Of a DNA stretch of 60,272 nucleotides, positions 8,831-18,300 are shown piece after piece (the first letter of the stretch is position 1; every line of letters begins with the position of its first letter). Under the pieces are notes generated by a model. That model saw only the letters and a list, made by a program, of their open reading frames with translations, had not been told where the DNA came from and ran no database searches. A program made the position numbers and the translations under genes. Source of the DNA: Sphingobium sp. (lineage in GTDB: Bacteria > Pseudomonadota > Alphaproteobacteria > Sphingomonadales > Sphingomonadaceae); assembly GCA_017984895.1 (NCBI GenBank), contig JAGNYO010000010.1, positions 1 to 60,272 of the forward strand. The letters run 5' to 3'.

Positions 8831-8955
8831 CAAATCTCGGCCCGATTGGCGCTCCAATCAGCCTGCTTTTGTAACGGTTCACAGCATTATCGGGAGGCGG
8901 CACTGTACCAAACTGTGCCAAACCCCCGAAATTATCTAATGAAATCAATACATAT
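8831..8955. other. Probable terminal segment of the conjugative element, next to the tRNA 3' end
   Basis: No gene is present. The stretch ends at the CCA end of tRNA-Leu. It contains near-repeats of a CCAAACTGTGCC-like motif (TACCAAACTGTGCCAAAC at about 8908-8925) that could bind the integrase or excisionase. If the element integrated at the 3' end of the tRNA, the attachment core would be a tRNA 3'-end segment near 8956-8995, duplicated at the other end of the element outside this window. Confidence 0.35.
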
Positions 8956-9042
8956 TGGTGCGGTCGAGAAGACTCGAACTTCCACGGCCTTTCGGCCACA
9001 ACGACCTCAACGTTGCGCGTCTACCAGTTCCGCCACGACCGC
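8956..9042 (-). tRNA. tRNA-Leu (anticodon GAG)
   Basis: Read on the minus strand, the 87-nt gene folds as a class II tRNA. The acceptor stem is GCGGTCG with CGACCGC, there is a D arm with GGTAGAC, and the anticodon stem CAACG/CGTTG encloses loop TTGAGGT, giving anticodon GAG. A long variable arm (GTGGCCGAAAGGCCGT) and a T arm with GTTCGAGTC follow. The 3' CCA is encoded. GAG reads leucine codon CTC. The gene is intact, and its 3' end faces the conjugative element, as expected for a tRNA used as an attachment site. Confidence 0.95.
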
Positions 9043-9163
9043 ACATCAGAAAAGGAAGCCGCCCTCATTGCTGAAGCCCGGCACCTGGCAGGCGCTGGCC
9101 ATTAGCAAAGCGGGAGGGGGCATGCAAGCGCCCATTGCAGCGATTGTGCGTGACTTCACAGAC

Positions 9164-10012
9164 TTAGTGGGCGTTAACGAAAGCGAGCGAAATATTCTCG
9201 ACACTACGAGGAATATCGAGCCGGCTTTCGTTGATACTGGCCTCCTCGCCGGGCTTTAGCTCTGCCTTATCTGCTCGTGTCGTCCAGCTAAAAACCAGCC
9301 GCCCCTGTTTGTCGCGCAATTGCACCTCGACCGGGGGCACGGGCTCGACATTCGTACCACTATTCAGGATACGGGCGCTGAACGCAAAATATTCTGAGCC
9401 ATTGGCCAAGGTGCGCCATTCGGCAGGCTTGGTGAGGCTGAAAAGCAGCACCGGTTCCTCGATGTCCGCCAGCAGGCCAGCACGCACCGCCCATTGCGGC
9501 GGGCCGAAATAAGAAAGCGCGCCACCCGCTGCCGCCGTGAACAGTGCGAAGAAGATACCCGCATAAGTCCATAGCCGTGCGGGGTTGCGCCGGGGGCGGA
9601 AAGCTGCCTCCTCCTCAGCGGGAGAAGCCTCCTCCGCGAAATCGACTGCACGCTTGCCCGCCTGCTGGTCTATCACTCGCGGGTTGGTGGGGCCAACGCC
9701 GGTTACATCGACCACCTGCGCCTGTCCCTGTGGTGTGGCGTTCGCCGCATCGTCTGCAAGCGCGGCAAAACCAAAATCCTCAGCCATGCTGTCAACCGGC
9801 CTGGCAGTGCCTGGCGCTGGGTGTTCTGGCGGAACAGAGGAAGGCAGCGAAGCCGATGTCTCTGTCTGCTTTTCCGCGCGCGGTGGCAGGGCAATGCCAT
9901 CCTGATGCCAGCTGTGCTTGCACGAAGCACAGCGCACCTGCCGCCCAGTCACGCCAATCGCTTCGTCAGGCACGAGATAGCGTGTCGCGCAATTGGGGCA
10001 GATCAGGATCAT
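9164..10012 (-). CDS. Zinc-ribbon (MJ0042-type) membrane protein
   Basis: The 282-residue product starts [15 protein letters not shown] and has a second cysteine pair (RCASCKHSW) about 20 residues later, which makes an MJ0042-type CxxC...CxxC zinc ribbon. After an acidic, low-complexity linker comes one hydrophobic segment at about residues 145-165. The C-terminal domain ([20 protein letters not shown]) resembles the DUF3426 beta-sandwich common to this architecture. The ATG at 10012 is preferred because it starts directly at the zinc ribbon. It is divergent from ftsE, an arrangement known in related genomes. The molecular role is not established. Confidence 0.8.
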   Translation of the reverse strand: MILICPNCATRYLVPDEAIGVTGRQVRCASCKHSWHQDGIALPPRAEKQTETSASLPSSVPPEHPAPGTARPVDSMAEDFGFAALADDAANATPQGQAQVVDVTGVGPTNPRVIDQQAGKRAVDFAEEASPAEEEAAFRPRRNPARLWTYAGIFFALFTAAAGGALSYFGPPQWAVRAGLLADIEEPVLLFSLTKPAEWRTLANGSEYFAFSARILNSGTNVEPVPPVEVQLRDKQGRLVFSWTTRADKAELKPGEEASINESRLDIPRSVENISLAFVNAH

Positions 10013-10175
10013 GGCTCTTATTAAGCGCGCATAGGACACGGGCGCAAGCCATGATGAAGTTCTGTTAATCTTTACCGAGGTTATTGCGCTTAGCGATGCG
10101 CGGGCTTTACCTGCGAAGGGCCTTGTGCGATGGCTTTTTTGCGCGGGATATGGCGGGGTCGTAGCGGCTATAGTG

Positions 10176-10922
10176 ATGGACAGGATCATCCAGTTCGAGA
10201 ATGTCGGCTTGCGCTATGGCGCGGATGCGGAGGTGCTGAGTGATATCAGCTTTTCCCTCTCAGCGGGGGGCTTTTACTTCCTCACAGGTGCCTCAGGCGC
10301 GGGCAAAACCTCCATGCTCAAGCTACTCTATCTGGCTCAGCGGCCGACGCGCGGCGTGCTCAAACTCTTTGGCGAGGACGTGGTGATGATGCATCGCAGC
10401 CGCCTGCCCGGCTTTCGCCGCCGTATCGGCGTGGTGTTTCAGGATTTCCGGCTGGTGCCGCATCTCTCGGCATTCGACAATATCGCGCTGCCATTGCGCG
10501 TGGCGGGGATAGAGGAGCGCGAGATTGTCGGGCCGGTCGAGGAAATGCTCGACTGGGTTGGGCTTGGGGGCAGGCATGATGCCTTGCCCGCCTCCCTCTC
10601 CGGCGGAGAACAGCAGCGCGTCGCCATCGCCCGCGCTGTGATCGGACGACCCGATATACTGGTGGCAGACGAACCGACCGGCAACGTTGATGCCGATATG
10701 GCAAAGCGGCTGATTGGCCTGTTCGAGGCGCTGAACAGACTGGGCACGACGATCGTGATCGCGACGCACGACCTGCCGCTTATTGCGCAGATCAGCCATG
10801 CGCAAATGATGCGGCTGGACAAGGGGCACCTCATCGACCCAACCGGCAGTTTGCGCTTTCCTCCTGCGGCGCGCCCAAGGGACGCGGCGGAGGGGACACA
10901 GACAGGCAGGCCGCTGCAATGA
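10176..10922 (+). CDS. ftsE: Cell division ATP-binding protein FtsE
   Basis: FtsE is the ATPase of the FtsEX complex, which controls septal peptidoglycan hydrolysis during division. The 248-residue product has Walker [10 protein letters not shown] at residues 38-46, a Q-loop [16 protein letters not shown], the signature LSGGEQQR, Walker [13 protein letters not shown] and an H-loop ATHD. A 25-residue Pro/Arg-rich C-terminal extension follows. The ATG at 10176 ([10 protein letters not shown]) matches the family start. It overlaps ftsX by four bases. Confidence 0.93.
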   Translation: MDRIIQFENVGLRYGADAEVLSDISFSLSAGGFYFLTGASGAGKTSMLKLLYLAQRPTRGVLKLFGEDVVMMHRSRLPGFRRRIGVVFQDFRLVPHLSAFDNIALPLRVAGIEEREIVGPVEEMLDWVGLGGRHDALPASLSGGEQQRVAIARAVIGRPDILVADEPTGNVDADMAKRLIGLFEALNRLGTTIVIATHDLPLIAQISHAQMMRLDKGHLIDPTGSLRFPPAARPRDAAEGTQTGRPLQ

Positions 10923-11815
10923 GCGGGGCAGCGCATTCGGCGAGAGCGGCGCAACGGCGTTGGCTGCCGCAGGGCAGACGCGGGCCGATGCCGTGGATCA
11001 TCGCGGTGATGATTTTCCTTACCGTGCTGGCTGCCGGGTGCGCGCTGGCGCTGGGGCATGGGCTGGAGCGGCTGCGCGGGGATCTGGCGGGTGGCTACAC
11101 GATCCAGATCATTGAGGCGGATGCGGCGAAGCGCGCGCAGATGGTGCGGCAAATAGAGGGTGTTTTCCATGTGGAGCGGGCGGTGCGCGCTTATAGGATC
11201 GTGTTGGAAACGCGGCTGAGGGAGCAGCTCGCCCCCTGGCTGGGCGAGGACGCGGCGGCGGACGGATTGCCCATTCCCGCGCTCATTGACCTCACCCTCG
11301 CCCCCGGCACCGCCAGCGCAAAAATCGCGGAAATCAGCCGCGCGGTGAAGCAGCGCGCCCCGTCGGCGCGGATCGACGCGCACCAGAGCTACCTCGCCCC
11401 GGTCGAGGCGCTGATGCGCGCGCTGATCGGCGCGGCGGCAGGACTGGTGATGCTGATGCTGCTGGCGACGGGCGCGGTCGTGGTGCTGGCGGCGCGCGGC
11501 GTGCACGACGCGCATCGCGGCACGATCGACATCATGCATATGCTGGGCGCGACCGACCTCCAGATCGCCCGTCTGTTCCAGCGACGCATCGCGCTCGATG
11601 CGCTGCTCGGCGCTGCCGCCGGAACAGTGTGCGCCATTGCGCTGCTGTGGCTGATCGGGCGCACGCTCGGCGCCAGCGGGCTGGAGCTGGCCGGGCTGGT
11701 CGCGCTGCCCTGGCGCGCGAGCCTGTGGCTGCTCGCTTTGCCTCTTTTCGCGATGCTGGTCGCCACCGCAACCGCGCGGATCACGGTGATGCGGGCGCTG
11801 GAGCGCAGCCTGTGA
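10919..11815 (+). CDS. ftsX: Cell division protein FtsX
   Basis: FtsX is the membrane partner of FtsE, transmitting ATP hydrolysis to periplasmic murein hydrolase activators at the septum. The 298-residue product has a basic N-terminus, a first membrane helix at about 25-46, a periplasmic domain of about 120 residues, and three further helices in the C-terminal half. The segment GTIDIMHMLGATDLQIARLFQRR between helices is the typical FtsX coupling region. The start overlaps ftsE (ATGA) and the stop overlaps the following YdcF-like gene (GTGA). Confidence 0.9.
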   Translation: MSGAAHSARAAQRRWLPQGRRGPMPWIIAVMIFLTVLAAGCALALGHGLERLRGDLAGGYTIQIIEADAAKRAQMVRQIEGVFHVERAVRAYRIVLETRLREQLAPWLGEDAAADGLPIPALIDLTLAPGTASAKIAEISRAVKQRAPSARIDAHQSYLAPVEALMRALIGAAAGLVMLMLLATGAVVVLAARGVHDAHRGTIDIMHMLGATDLQIARLFQRRIALDALLGAAAGTVCAIALLWLIGRTLGASGLELAGLVALPWRASLWLLALPLFAMLVATATARITVMRALERSL

Positions 11816-12342
11816 CGGCGCGCCTTTCCGCACTGGCCGTGCTGATGTGGGCGCTCGGCTTCGGCTGGTTCGCGCTGCTGCTGCCCCAGCCGCTCGACGG
11901 GCGCACGACCGACGCGATCGTGGTGCTGACCGGCGGAGACGGCCGACTAGACCGTGGCCTTGACCTGATGCGCGACGGCGCGGCGCGGCGCATGCTCATT
12001 TCGGGCGTTGACCGCGCGGTGAAGCCGCATGAGCTGGCGGTGCGCTATCAGGCGGAGGACCGGCTGTTCGATTGCTGCATCACCCTGGGGCGCGAGGCGA
12101 TCGACACCCGCTCCAACGGGCTGGAGACGGCCCGATGGCTGGAGCGGCGCGGCTATGACACGGTGCGCCTCATCACCAGCGACTGGCACATGCGGCGCGC
12201 GGCGTTCGAGCTGAGGCAGGCGCTCCCCCATGACGTGGTGCTGGTCTATGACGCGGTGCCCAGCCAGCCGAGCTTTTCCACGTTGTTCATGGAATATAAC
12301 AAATATGTGCTGCGCCGGGCAGCGGCATTGACGGGGATTTGA
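11812..12342 (+). CDS. YdcF/ElyC-type (DUF218) membrane protein
   Basis: This 176-residue protein has one N-terminal membrane helix (LSALAVLMWALGFGWFALLL) and a DUF218 domain. The family motifs are DAIVVLTGGDGRLDRGLDLM, RRMLISGVD, TRSNGLETARWL and LITSDWHMRRAAFELRQ. Family members such as ElyC and SanA influence envelope and peptidoglycan precursor metabolism, but the reaction is unsettled. The GTG at 11812 is chosen because it gives a four-base overlap with ftsX; an earlier in-frame start would lie inside ftsX. Its position between ftsX and plsC suggests an envelope-biogenesis operon. Confidence 0.82.
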   Translation: MTARLSALAVLMWALGFGWFALLLPQPLDGRTTDAIVVLTGGDGRLDRGLDLMRDGAARRMLISGVDRAVKPHELAVRYQAEDRLFDCCITLGREAIDTRSNGLETARWLERRGYDTVRLITSDWHMRRAAFELRQALPHDVVLVYDAVPSQPSFSTLFMEYNKYVLRRAAALTGI

Positions 12343-12347
12343 AGCGG

Positions 12348-13052
12348 ATGAGCGGAAAGATCGTGGCCGGCGTGCGCTCGCTGGTGTTCATGCTGTTTTT
12401 TTACCCCGTTACCGCGCTGTTCGTGCTGCTTTGTGCTCTGTTTGCGCCATTTTCGGCGCGAATGCTGCGCCGCTGCGGGCGGCTGTGGGGCCAGACGCAT
12501 CGCGTGCTGTGCCGGGTGGTGCTGGGGCAGAGAGTGCGCATCCTCGGCACTTTGCCGCAGGAGCCAATGCTGTATGTGTTCAAGCATGAGTCGATGTTCG
12601 AAACGGTCGATGTGCTGTGCCTTTTCGCCGAGCCGGTGGTGATCGCCAAGCAGGAGCTGCTCGATATTCCTGGCTGGGGCTGGGTCGCGCGGCGGCATGG
12701 CGTCATCGGCCTCAAGCGCGGCGATGGCGCGAAGGCGGTGCGCTATTTGCGCGCCGAAGCCCTCAAGGCGACCGACGCGGGCCGGCCGATCTGCCTGTTT
12801 CCCGAAGGTACGCGTGTGCCGCATGGGGAGCAGCCGCCGATTCGCGCCGGGTTTGCCGCGCTCTATCACCTGTTGCGCTTGCCGGTGGTGCCGGTGGCGC
12901 TGGATAGCGGTCGGCTTTCGCCGCGCCACAGCTTCTTCAAATGGCCGGGCGTGATTACCTATCAGGTGGGGGAGATCATCCCCGCCGGCTTGCCGCGCGA
13001 CGAGGCGGAAGCGCGGGCGCACCGCGCGCTCAATGCGCTGAATCGCGCTTGA
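12348..13052 (+). CDS. plsC: 1-acyl-sn-glycerol-3-phosphate acyltransferase
   Basis: PlsC-type enzymes acylate lysophosphatidate to phosphatidate in phospholipid synthesis at the inner membrane. The 234-residue product has an N-terminal membrane helix (about 8-30) and the acyltransferase blocks KHESMFETVD, GVIGLKRGDG and FPEGTR. The first block is H-x4-E rather than the textbook H-x4-D; this variant is also seen in other proteobacterial PlsC proteins, so activity is expected. The ATG at 12348 is preferred to a TTG at 12339 that overlaps the preceding gene. It ends the ftsEX operon. Confidence 0.85.
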   Translation: MSGKIVAGVRSLVFMLFFYPVTALFVLLCALFAPFSARMLRRCGRLWGQTHRVLCRVVLGQRVRILGTLPQEPMLYVFKHESMFETVDVLCLFAEPVVIAKQELLDIPGWGWVARRHGVIGLKRGDGAKAVRYLRAEALKATDAGRPICLFPEGTRVPHGEQPPIRAGFAALYHLLRLPVVPVALDSGRLSPRHSFFKWPGVITYQVGEIIPAGLPRDEAEARAHRALNALNRA

Positions 13053-13144
13053 TCCTCCATCTGGCTGCGATGCTTGACCTGAATCAAGGATAGCACGGCG
13101 CACATTCGCCACATCCTGCTCTCCTGACAACAGGAGAGAGTCTG

Positions 13145-13249
13145 ATGACCATACTCAACGAACTGCCGGTGCTGGGCGCCATGATCGCCGCCGCGATTTT
13201 CATGGCGGTGGTGATTTTCGTCTCGGTCGAGGACGCGCTGAAGCACTGA
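13145..13249 (+). CDS. Small single-helix membrane peptide (34 aa)
   Basis: The short reading frame MTILNELPVLGAMIAA... encodes 34 residues. There is a short N-terminus, one strongly hydrophobic helix (residues about 9-27) and an acidic/basic tail VEDALKH. An AGGAGAG ribosome-binding site lies 5 bases upstream of the ATG at a proper distance. It starts 92 bases after plsC, with its own leader, and faces the convergent sulfotransferase gene. No family is recognised. The codon use is like neighbouring genes, so it is probably real. Confidence 0.55.
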   Translation: MTILNELPVLGAMIAAAIFMAVVIFVSVEDALKH

Positions 13250-13263
13250 AGCACGGATCGCGC

Positions 13264-15285
13264 TCAGTCGTCCAGGCTGTAGCCGAACCGTTCGGCCCAG
13301 GGCCGCAACACCGGCAGGACCGGCTCCAGATGCGCGCGATAGCGGCGCCAGCGCCCTGACGCGCGCTTGTAGATCGGCTCCGTCACCTGCGCATAGCTGG
13401 CGGTGGTGATGAGGCCGCGGTTGCGCGCGGTGCGCTGGTGGTCCAGCGCCTCGTCATGCCAGGCGAGGCCCAGCCAATCGAACAGGGGCCGCACTTCCGC
13501 CGATACATCCTCCACCAGCCGCTCATAGACGATGGTGCGCGCCTCAGCCGGGAAGTGTGCGCGGGCATGCTCCCAGTAGCGGAAGCTGAGATCATAAAAG
13601 GCGGCCGCATCCTCAAGCCGCAGAAAATTCGCCATCGCCGAATTGAGGCGGAAATTGCTCATATAGCAGCTCAGCACCACATCGCACGGATGGCGCAGCG
13701 CGAGGATGTAGCGCGCAGCGGGAAACAGCCGCGCGATCAGCGGCACCTTGTGCAGGAACAGCGGGGACTTATCGATCAGCATTGCGCCATCGGGCAGGGG
13801 GTGGAGCTTTTCCACCTCCTCGAAATAGCGGCGGCGGGCGGCACGCACCCCGTCCTCATCCAGCGCGGCCACGTTTTCCAGACCGCCGAGCGCGCTGTCG
13901 ACCAGATTGAGCGGTGGTTGCTCCTCCATCACCACGGTGTCAGGGTGGCCCATCAATATCGTATCGAGCAGGGTGGTGCCCGAGCGCGGAAACCCGACGA
14001 GAAACACCGGGTCCGGCCGCTCCGGCGGCGGAGCGGCAGCCATACGCCATCCCGCCACCCAGCCGGGCGTCATCAGGCGGATTTCACCTTCCAACTGGTC
14101 ACGCAACCCGGCGGCGCGGCGCAATGGCTCTGTCTCGTGTGCCTGATGCAGGCGATTCGCCTCGGTGAAGGAGGCGAAGGCTTCGTCGGTGCGTCCCATC
14201 CGATCAAGCAGGGTGGCGCGGATATGGGCGGTGCGCTCCGGCTCCACCTCCGCAGGCACGGCAGCGAGGCTGACGAGCGCCTCCTCGAACCGCTTCGCCC
14301 GGCGCAGCTCCAGCGCGCGCATGAACCGGAGCACGCCTTCATTCACCCCGTTCGCTTCGGCAATGCCGATCAGCGGCGCGAATTCCTCCTCGCGGTTGCT
14401 GTGCTCATACTGGATGACAAGGCCGAGATAGGCGTCTGACAATGCGGGATCGGCGGCGATCGCGCGGCGGTAGGCATCCTCCGCCCGCGCGGTATCGCGC
14501 ACCAGGCCATATTCGATGCCGAGCTTGAGCAGCAGGCCCGCATTATGCGGATCGCGCTCCGTCGCCTGCGCGATGACCGGCAGCGCGTCCTCGTGCCGGC
14601 CGTCCTGCTTGAGCAGCACATACAGCTCGTGCAGCGGGTGGGCGTCCTCGGGGAAATCGGCCGCCGCGGCGCGCAGCACCTGCTCCGCCTCCGCTGGCCC
14701 TCCCCCGGCGCGCAGGGCCGTGGCGAGGTTGATGCGGGTGGGCGAGGCCGCCGGGTCCAGCGCCATCGCCCGCCGCAGCGCCGCTATGCCCCCCGCAGGA
14801 TCGCCCAGCGCGAGGCGCGCATTGCCGAGATTGTTCCAGCTTTCGAAATCGTCGGGCGCGCAGGCGACAACATGGGCATAAGCTCCCTCCGCCTCGGCAT
14901 ACTGCCCCAGCGCCTGCGCGGCGAAACCGCGATAGCGCGCGATGCGCAGGCTCGGGTCCGTAAGCGCGAGCGGCATCGTTGCGGTATCAAGTGCGCCCGC
15001 CATATCCCCGGCATCCACCAGCACCGCAGTTAGGTTGCAGGCGATCGTCACATCGCCGGGACGCGCGGCATGGGCCTGGCGCAGATGAACGGCAGCGGCG
15101 GCCAGATCTCCCGCCCGCGCCTCGATCATGCCGAGAAAGGCGTGCAGGGCGGTGCCGTCCCGCCCCTCCGCCAGGCCGCGGGCGGCGATGGTGCGCGCCC
15201 GCGCCAGATCGCCCGATTGCGCGGCGCTGACCGCGTGGCGCACGATCTCCGCCGTGGCGGGATCGAGCGCGGACTGGCTGGCCAT
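13264..15285 (-). CDS. TPR-containing sulfotransferase-family protein
   Basis: The 673-residue product has two parts. Residues about 10-400 are a string of TPR units (for example WNNLGNARLALGDPAGGIAAL). The C-terminal 250 residues are a PAPS-dependent sulfotransferase fold, with the 5'-phosphosulfate loop FLVGFPRSGTTLL at about 428-440 and the 3'-phosphate block ILALRHPCDVVLSCYMS at about 527-543. The acceptor is unknown; TPRs may bind a protein or peptide substrate. The ATG at 15285 is chosen over an upstream GTG-type start. It lies directly downstream of the TonB receptor on the same strand, across a terminator hairpin, a pairing that recurs in sphingomonads. Confidence 0.85.
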   Translation of the reverse strand: MASQSALDPATAEIVRHAVSAAQSGDLARARTIAARGLAEGRDGTALHAFLGMIEARAGDLAAAAVHLRQAHAARPGDVTIACNLTAVLVDAGDMAGALDTATMPLALTDPSLRIARYRGFAAQALGQYAEAEGAYAHVVACAPDDFESWNNLGNARLALGDPAGGIAALRRAMALDPAASPTRINLATALRAGGGPAEAEQVLRAAAADFPEDAHPLHELYVLLKQDGRHEDALPVIAQATERDPHNAGLLLKLGIEYGLVRDTARAEDAYRRAIAADPALSDAYLGLVIQYEHSNREEEFAPLIGIAEANGVNEGVLRFMRALELRRAKRFEEALVSLAAVPAEVEPERTAHIRATLLDRMGRTDEAFASFTEANRLHQAHETEPLRRAAGLRDQLEGEIRLMTPGWVAGWRMAAAPPPERPDPVFLVGFPRSGTTLLDTILMGHPDTVVMEEQPPLNLVDSALGGLENVAALDEDGVRAARRRYFEEVEKLHPLPDGAMLIDKSPLFLHKVPLIARLFPAARYILALRHPCDVVLSCYMSNFRLNSAMANFLRLEDAAAFYDLSFRYWEHARAHFPAEARTIVYERLVEDVSAEVRPLFDWLGLAWHDEALDHQRTARNRGLITTASYAQVTEPIYKRASGRWRRYRAHLEPVLPVLRPWAERFGYSLDD

Positions 15286-15325
15286 ATCGGTTTCCCTCTC
15301 CTCGTTGCGGGGCGCCCGGCAAAAC

Positions 15326-15355
15326 AAAAGGCGGCCGGACCATCGCCCGACCGCC
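15326..15355 (-). terminator. Intrinsic terminator after the TonB receptor gene
   Basis: On the minus strand, GGCGGTCGG and CCGGCCGCC form a 9-bp stem (one G-U pair) around an 8-nt loop, followed by TTTTGTTTTG. This is a good Rho-independent terminator 22 bases beyond the receptor stop. It sits between the receptor and sulfotransferase genes, so the latter is either read through or has its own promoter. Confidence 0.7.
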
Positions 15356-15376
15356 CCGATGTTCGCTCAGATGTGC

Positions 15377-18300
15377 TTAGAAGTCCAGCGTCACGCCCGC
15401 GAACAGATAGCGGCCCAATGCGTCATAGGTCGCGGGATAGGTGTTGCCGTTGCACGGCCCGGTCGGGCAAAGGTTGGAGCCGTCGCGGTTCGCGTTGCCA
15501 GAGGTAACGAGCGGCGGTTGCTTGTCGAACACATTGTTCACGCCAAGGCGGAAGGTGTATTTCTTGGCCATGGTATAGCTCGCCATCAGGTCGAAATAGC
15601 TGAACGACTTGATGCGCAGGCCTGGGTCATAGGTGAAATCACCCTTGAGCGACTGGTTGTTGACCAGCGTCTCCGCCTTGACCTTGCCGACATAGCGCCA
15701 TTGCAGCGAAACCCCGATCCCGCCCGGCGTATCGAGCGAGGCACGGAACTTGTGACGCCACCGGGGCAGCGGCGCGCCGCTGGTGGTGCTGCCGCCCGCA
15801 CTGCATACCGGACCATAAAGGCCGGCGCAGTCATAGGGCTGGGTATAGCCGTTATCGACCTTATACTTGTCGAGATAGGTGCCGTTGAGGTTGAAGCCCA
15901 GCCGGCCTACCCCGCTGATCGGATAACTATAGGCCATGCCTAACTCGATACCCTTGGTGTGGGTCGAGCCGATATTGTTGGGGATATTGTCGACATAGCC
16001 GTTGGGCGTCAGCCAGAGCGAGCCGGAGGGATCGCGGTGCACCAGTCCGCACGACAGCGGCGTGAAGGTCGCGGTTGCATTGGTGACGCAATCCTTGAGA
16101 ACCGCATCCTGGTTGGGCGGGCTGATCGCGTTCTCGATCTTAATGTCGTAATAGTCCACCGTCATCGAGAAGCGCGGCAGGAAGCTGGGTTGCACCACGA
16201 CGCCGAAGGTCTTGGTGGTCGCCTTTTCCGGCGTCAGGTTCGGGTTGCCGCCGATCAGGCCGTTATACTGGCCGGCGGGGTTGGCAATGGTGCCGGGACC
16301 AACAGACAGACCCTGCGCGATACAGCCATAATCCGTTGCGGTGATGACGGTGGCGCACGGATCGGAGCTGCCGCTGAGGCCGACGGTCGGCGTGGCGAAC
16401 AGTTCCTGGATGTTGGGCGCGCGCACCGCGCGGTTATAAGCGGTGCGGAAGCGGATGTCCTTCACCGGGGCGAGATCGAGCGCGATCCGGTAGGTGTCGG
16501 TGTTATACTTGCGATCGGCGCTGGTCTTGTAGTGAGAACGGCGATAGCCCAGATCGAGCGACAAGTTCTGGATGAAACTGTCCTCGATGACGGGGATATG
16601 CGCCTCGCCGAAGAAATCATAGACATGGAAATTGCCCGAAATCGGCAGAGTCGCGCCGCCCTGGCCGGTGAGATCGCCGGTGGTGAAGGCATTGTCGGTC
16701 TGGAGATCGAGGCTTTCCTTGCGCCATTCGGCACCAATGTTCACCGCGACGCCCCGGCTGGCCCAGGGGGTGCGGATGCCATATTTGTCGAGATCGCCGG
16801 TGAACGAAATATTCGCGACCTGCTCAGAGGTGAAGCCCTTCTGGAAACCGGTGGCCGAGAGGTAATTCACCGACGCCGGGCTGGCCGCGCCCGCACCGCC
16901 AAACACATTATAGGGCACGCACGAGAGGTCAGACCCGTCCAGCACCGAGCGGCAGACCGGCTGGCCGAAGGTGGCGCTGCCCACCCGAGGATCAGACACC
17001 ACGTTCAAGGCCCGGTTGAGCCGCGCGACCGAGAACTCGTTGGAATAGACCTGGCTGTAGTTGCTGCGCCCATATTGATAATAGGCATCATAGGTCCAGG
17101 CATCGCCCAGATCGCCCTTGGAACCGATTACCGCGCGGTAGTTGGTGTGCTGCAAGGCGGCGCGGCGCGGGCCGCCCTCCGTGTTGCGGCGGAGCAACTG
17201 GAAGAACGCCTGGTTGTAGGTGGCGCCAGTGGTCGGATCAATGAACGTCAGCGGCGCATTGCCCGGATTGGGGTTGAAGTTCGCGCCCGCCGCCAGCGGA
17301 AACAGGCTGGTGCCCGAACCCAGATAGCCGTTGATGAGGTTTTCCGTGTCGCAGATGACCGCGCTCTGCGCAGCGGACAGCAGCGGATTGTCGCAGTTGA
17401 TCGTCAGCGTGTTGCCGAAATCGCCCGAGGGCGCGATCTGTGCCACCGTGCTGTCATCCATGAACATGAATTCGAGATAGGGCTTGATCGCGTCGTTCAC
17501 CTCGTAATTGGCGAACAGACCGGCCGTATAGCGCTTGTCGTTGCGCTGATAATAGTTGTTCGGCGCGAAGTTGAACAGCGTGGACGAATTGTTGAACGCG
17601 CCGCCCGGCCCGAAGGTGTAGATGGTCGAGGTCGCCGAAGTGCCGCCGAAATTGTCGAACAGCACCACATTGCCGTTGGCCGAGGTGGCCGAGCCGCCGC
17701 AGCGCGGGCCATTGGGCGCAGCGGCGTTGTTCTGTAATACGCACGCGCTGTAATCGCGCCGGTTCTGCTGGATCGGCTTGACCTTGCGATAGCCGAAATA
17801 GGCCATCATGTGGCCACGGTCGTCATCACCGAACTTGGTGCCGAACGACACGGTGGTGTCGATCGTGTCGCCATCGCTCACGCTGCCCTTGGGATAGTCA
17901 TAGCCGGAAAGGCCGGTGCTCGCCCGCGCATCGAGCAGCGGCGGCAGGGTCTTGTTGCGGTTGTTATGCTGAAAGAAGCTATATTGCCCATCCACCCGGA
18001 AGCCGGTGAAATCCGGGTCGATGATGAAGTTCACCACGCCCGCGACCGCGTCTGCGCCGTAGGTGGAGGATGCGCCGCCGGTCAGCACCTCGACCCGCTT
18101 CAGCAGCGAGGCGGGGATGATGTTGATATCCGCCGCGGAGCCGCTGGTCGGGCTGGGATCACCCGGCAACAGGCGCCGGCCGTTCACGAGGCTCAGCGTG
18201 CGGCTGGTGCCCAGACCACGCAGATCGACCGAAGCCGTGCCATCCGCACCGTTGGAGAGGGACGAGGCCTGGCTCGCGAAAACAGCGGGAAGGCTGTTGA

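Noticed and set aside
10439-11833. 464-codon frame opposite ftsE-ftsX
   Set aside because: It is rich in Arg, Gln and His, has no recognisable domain, and overlaps two well-supported genes.
15959-17737. 592-codon open frame antisense to the TonB receptor
   Set aside because: It is the reverse of a real 1065-residue gene. The translation is Arg/Gly/Ile repeat-like with no family motif, a normal result of high-GC codon bias.
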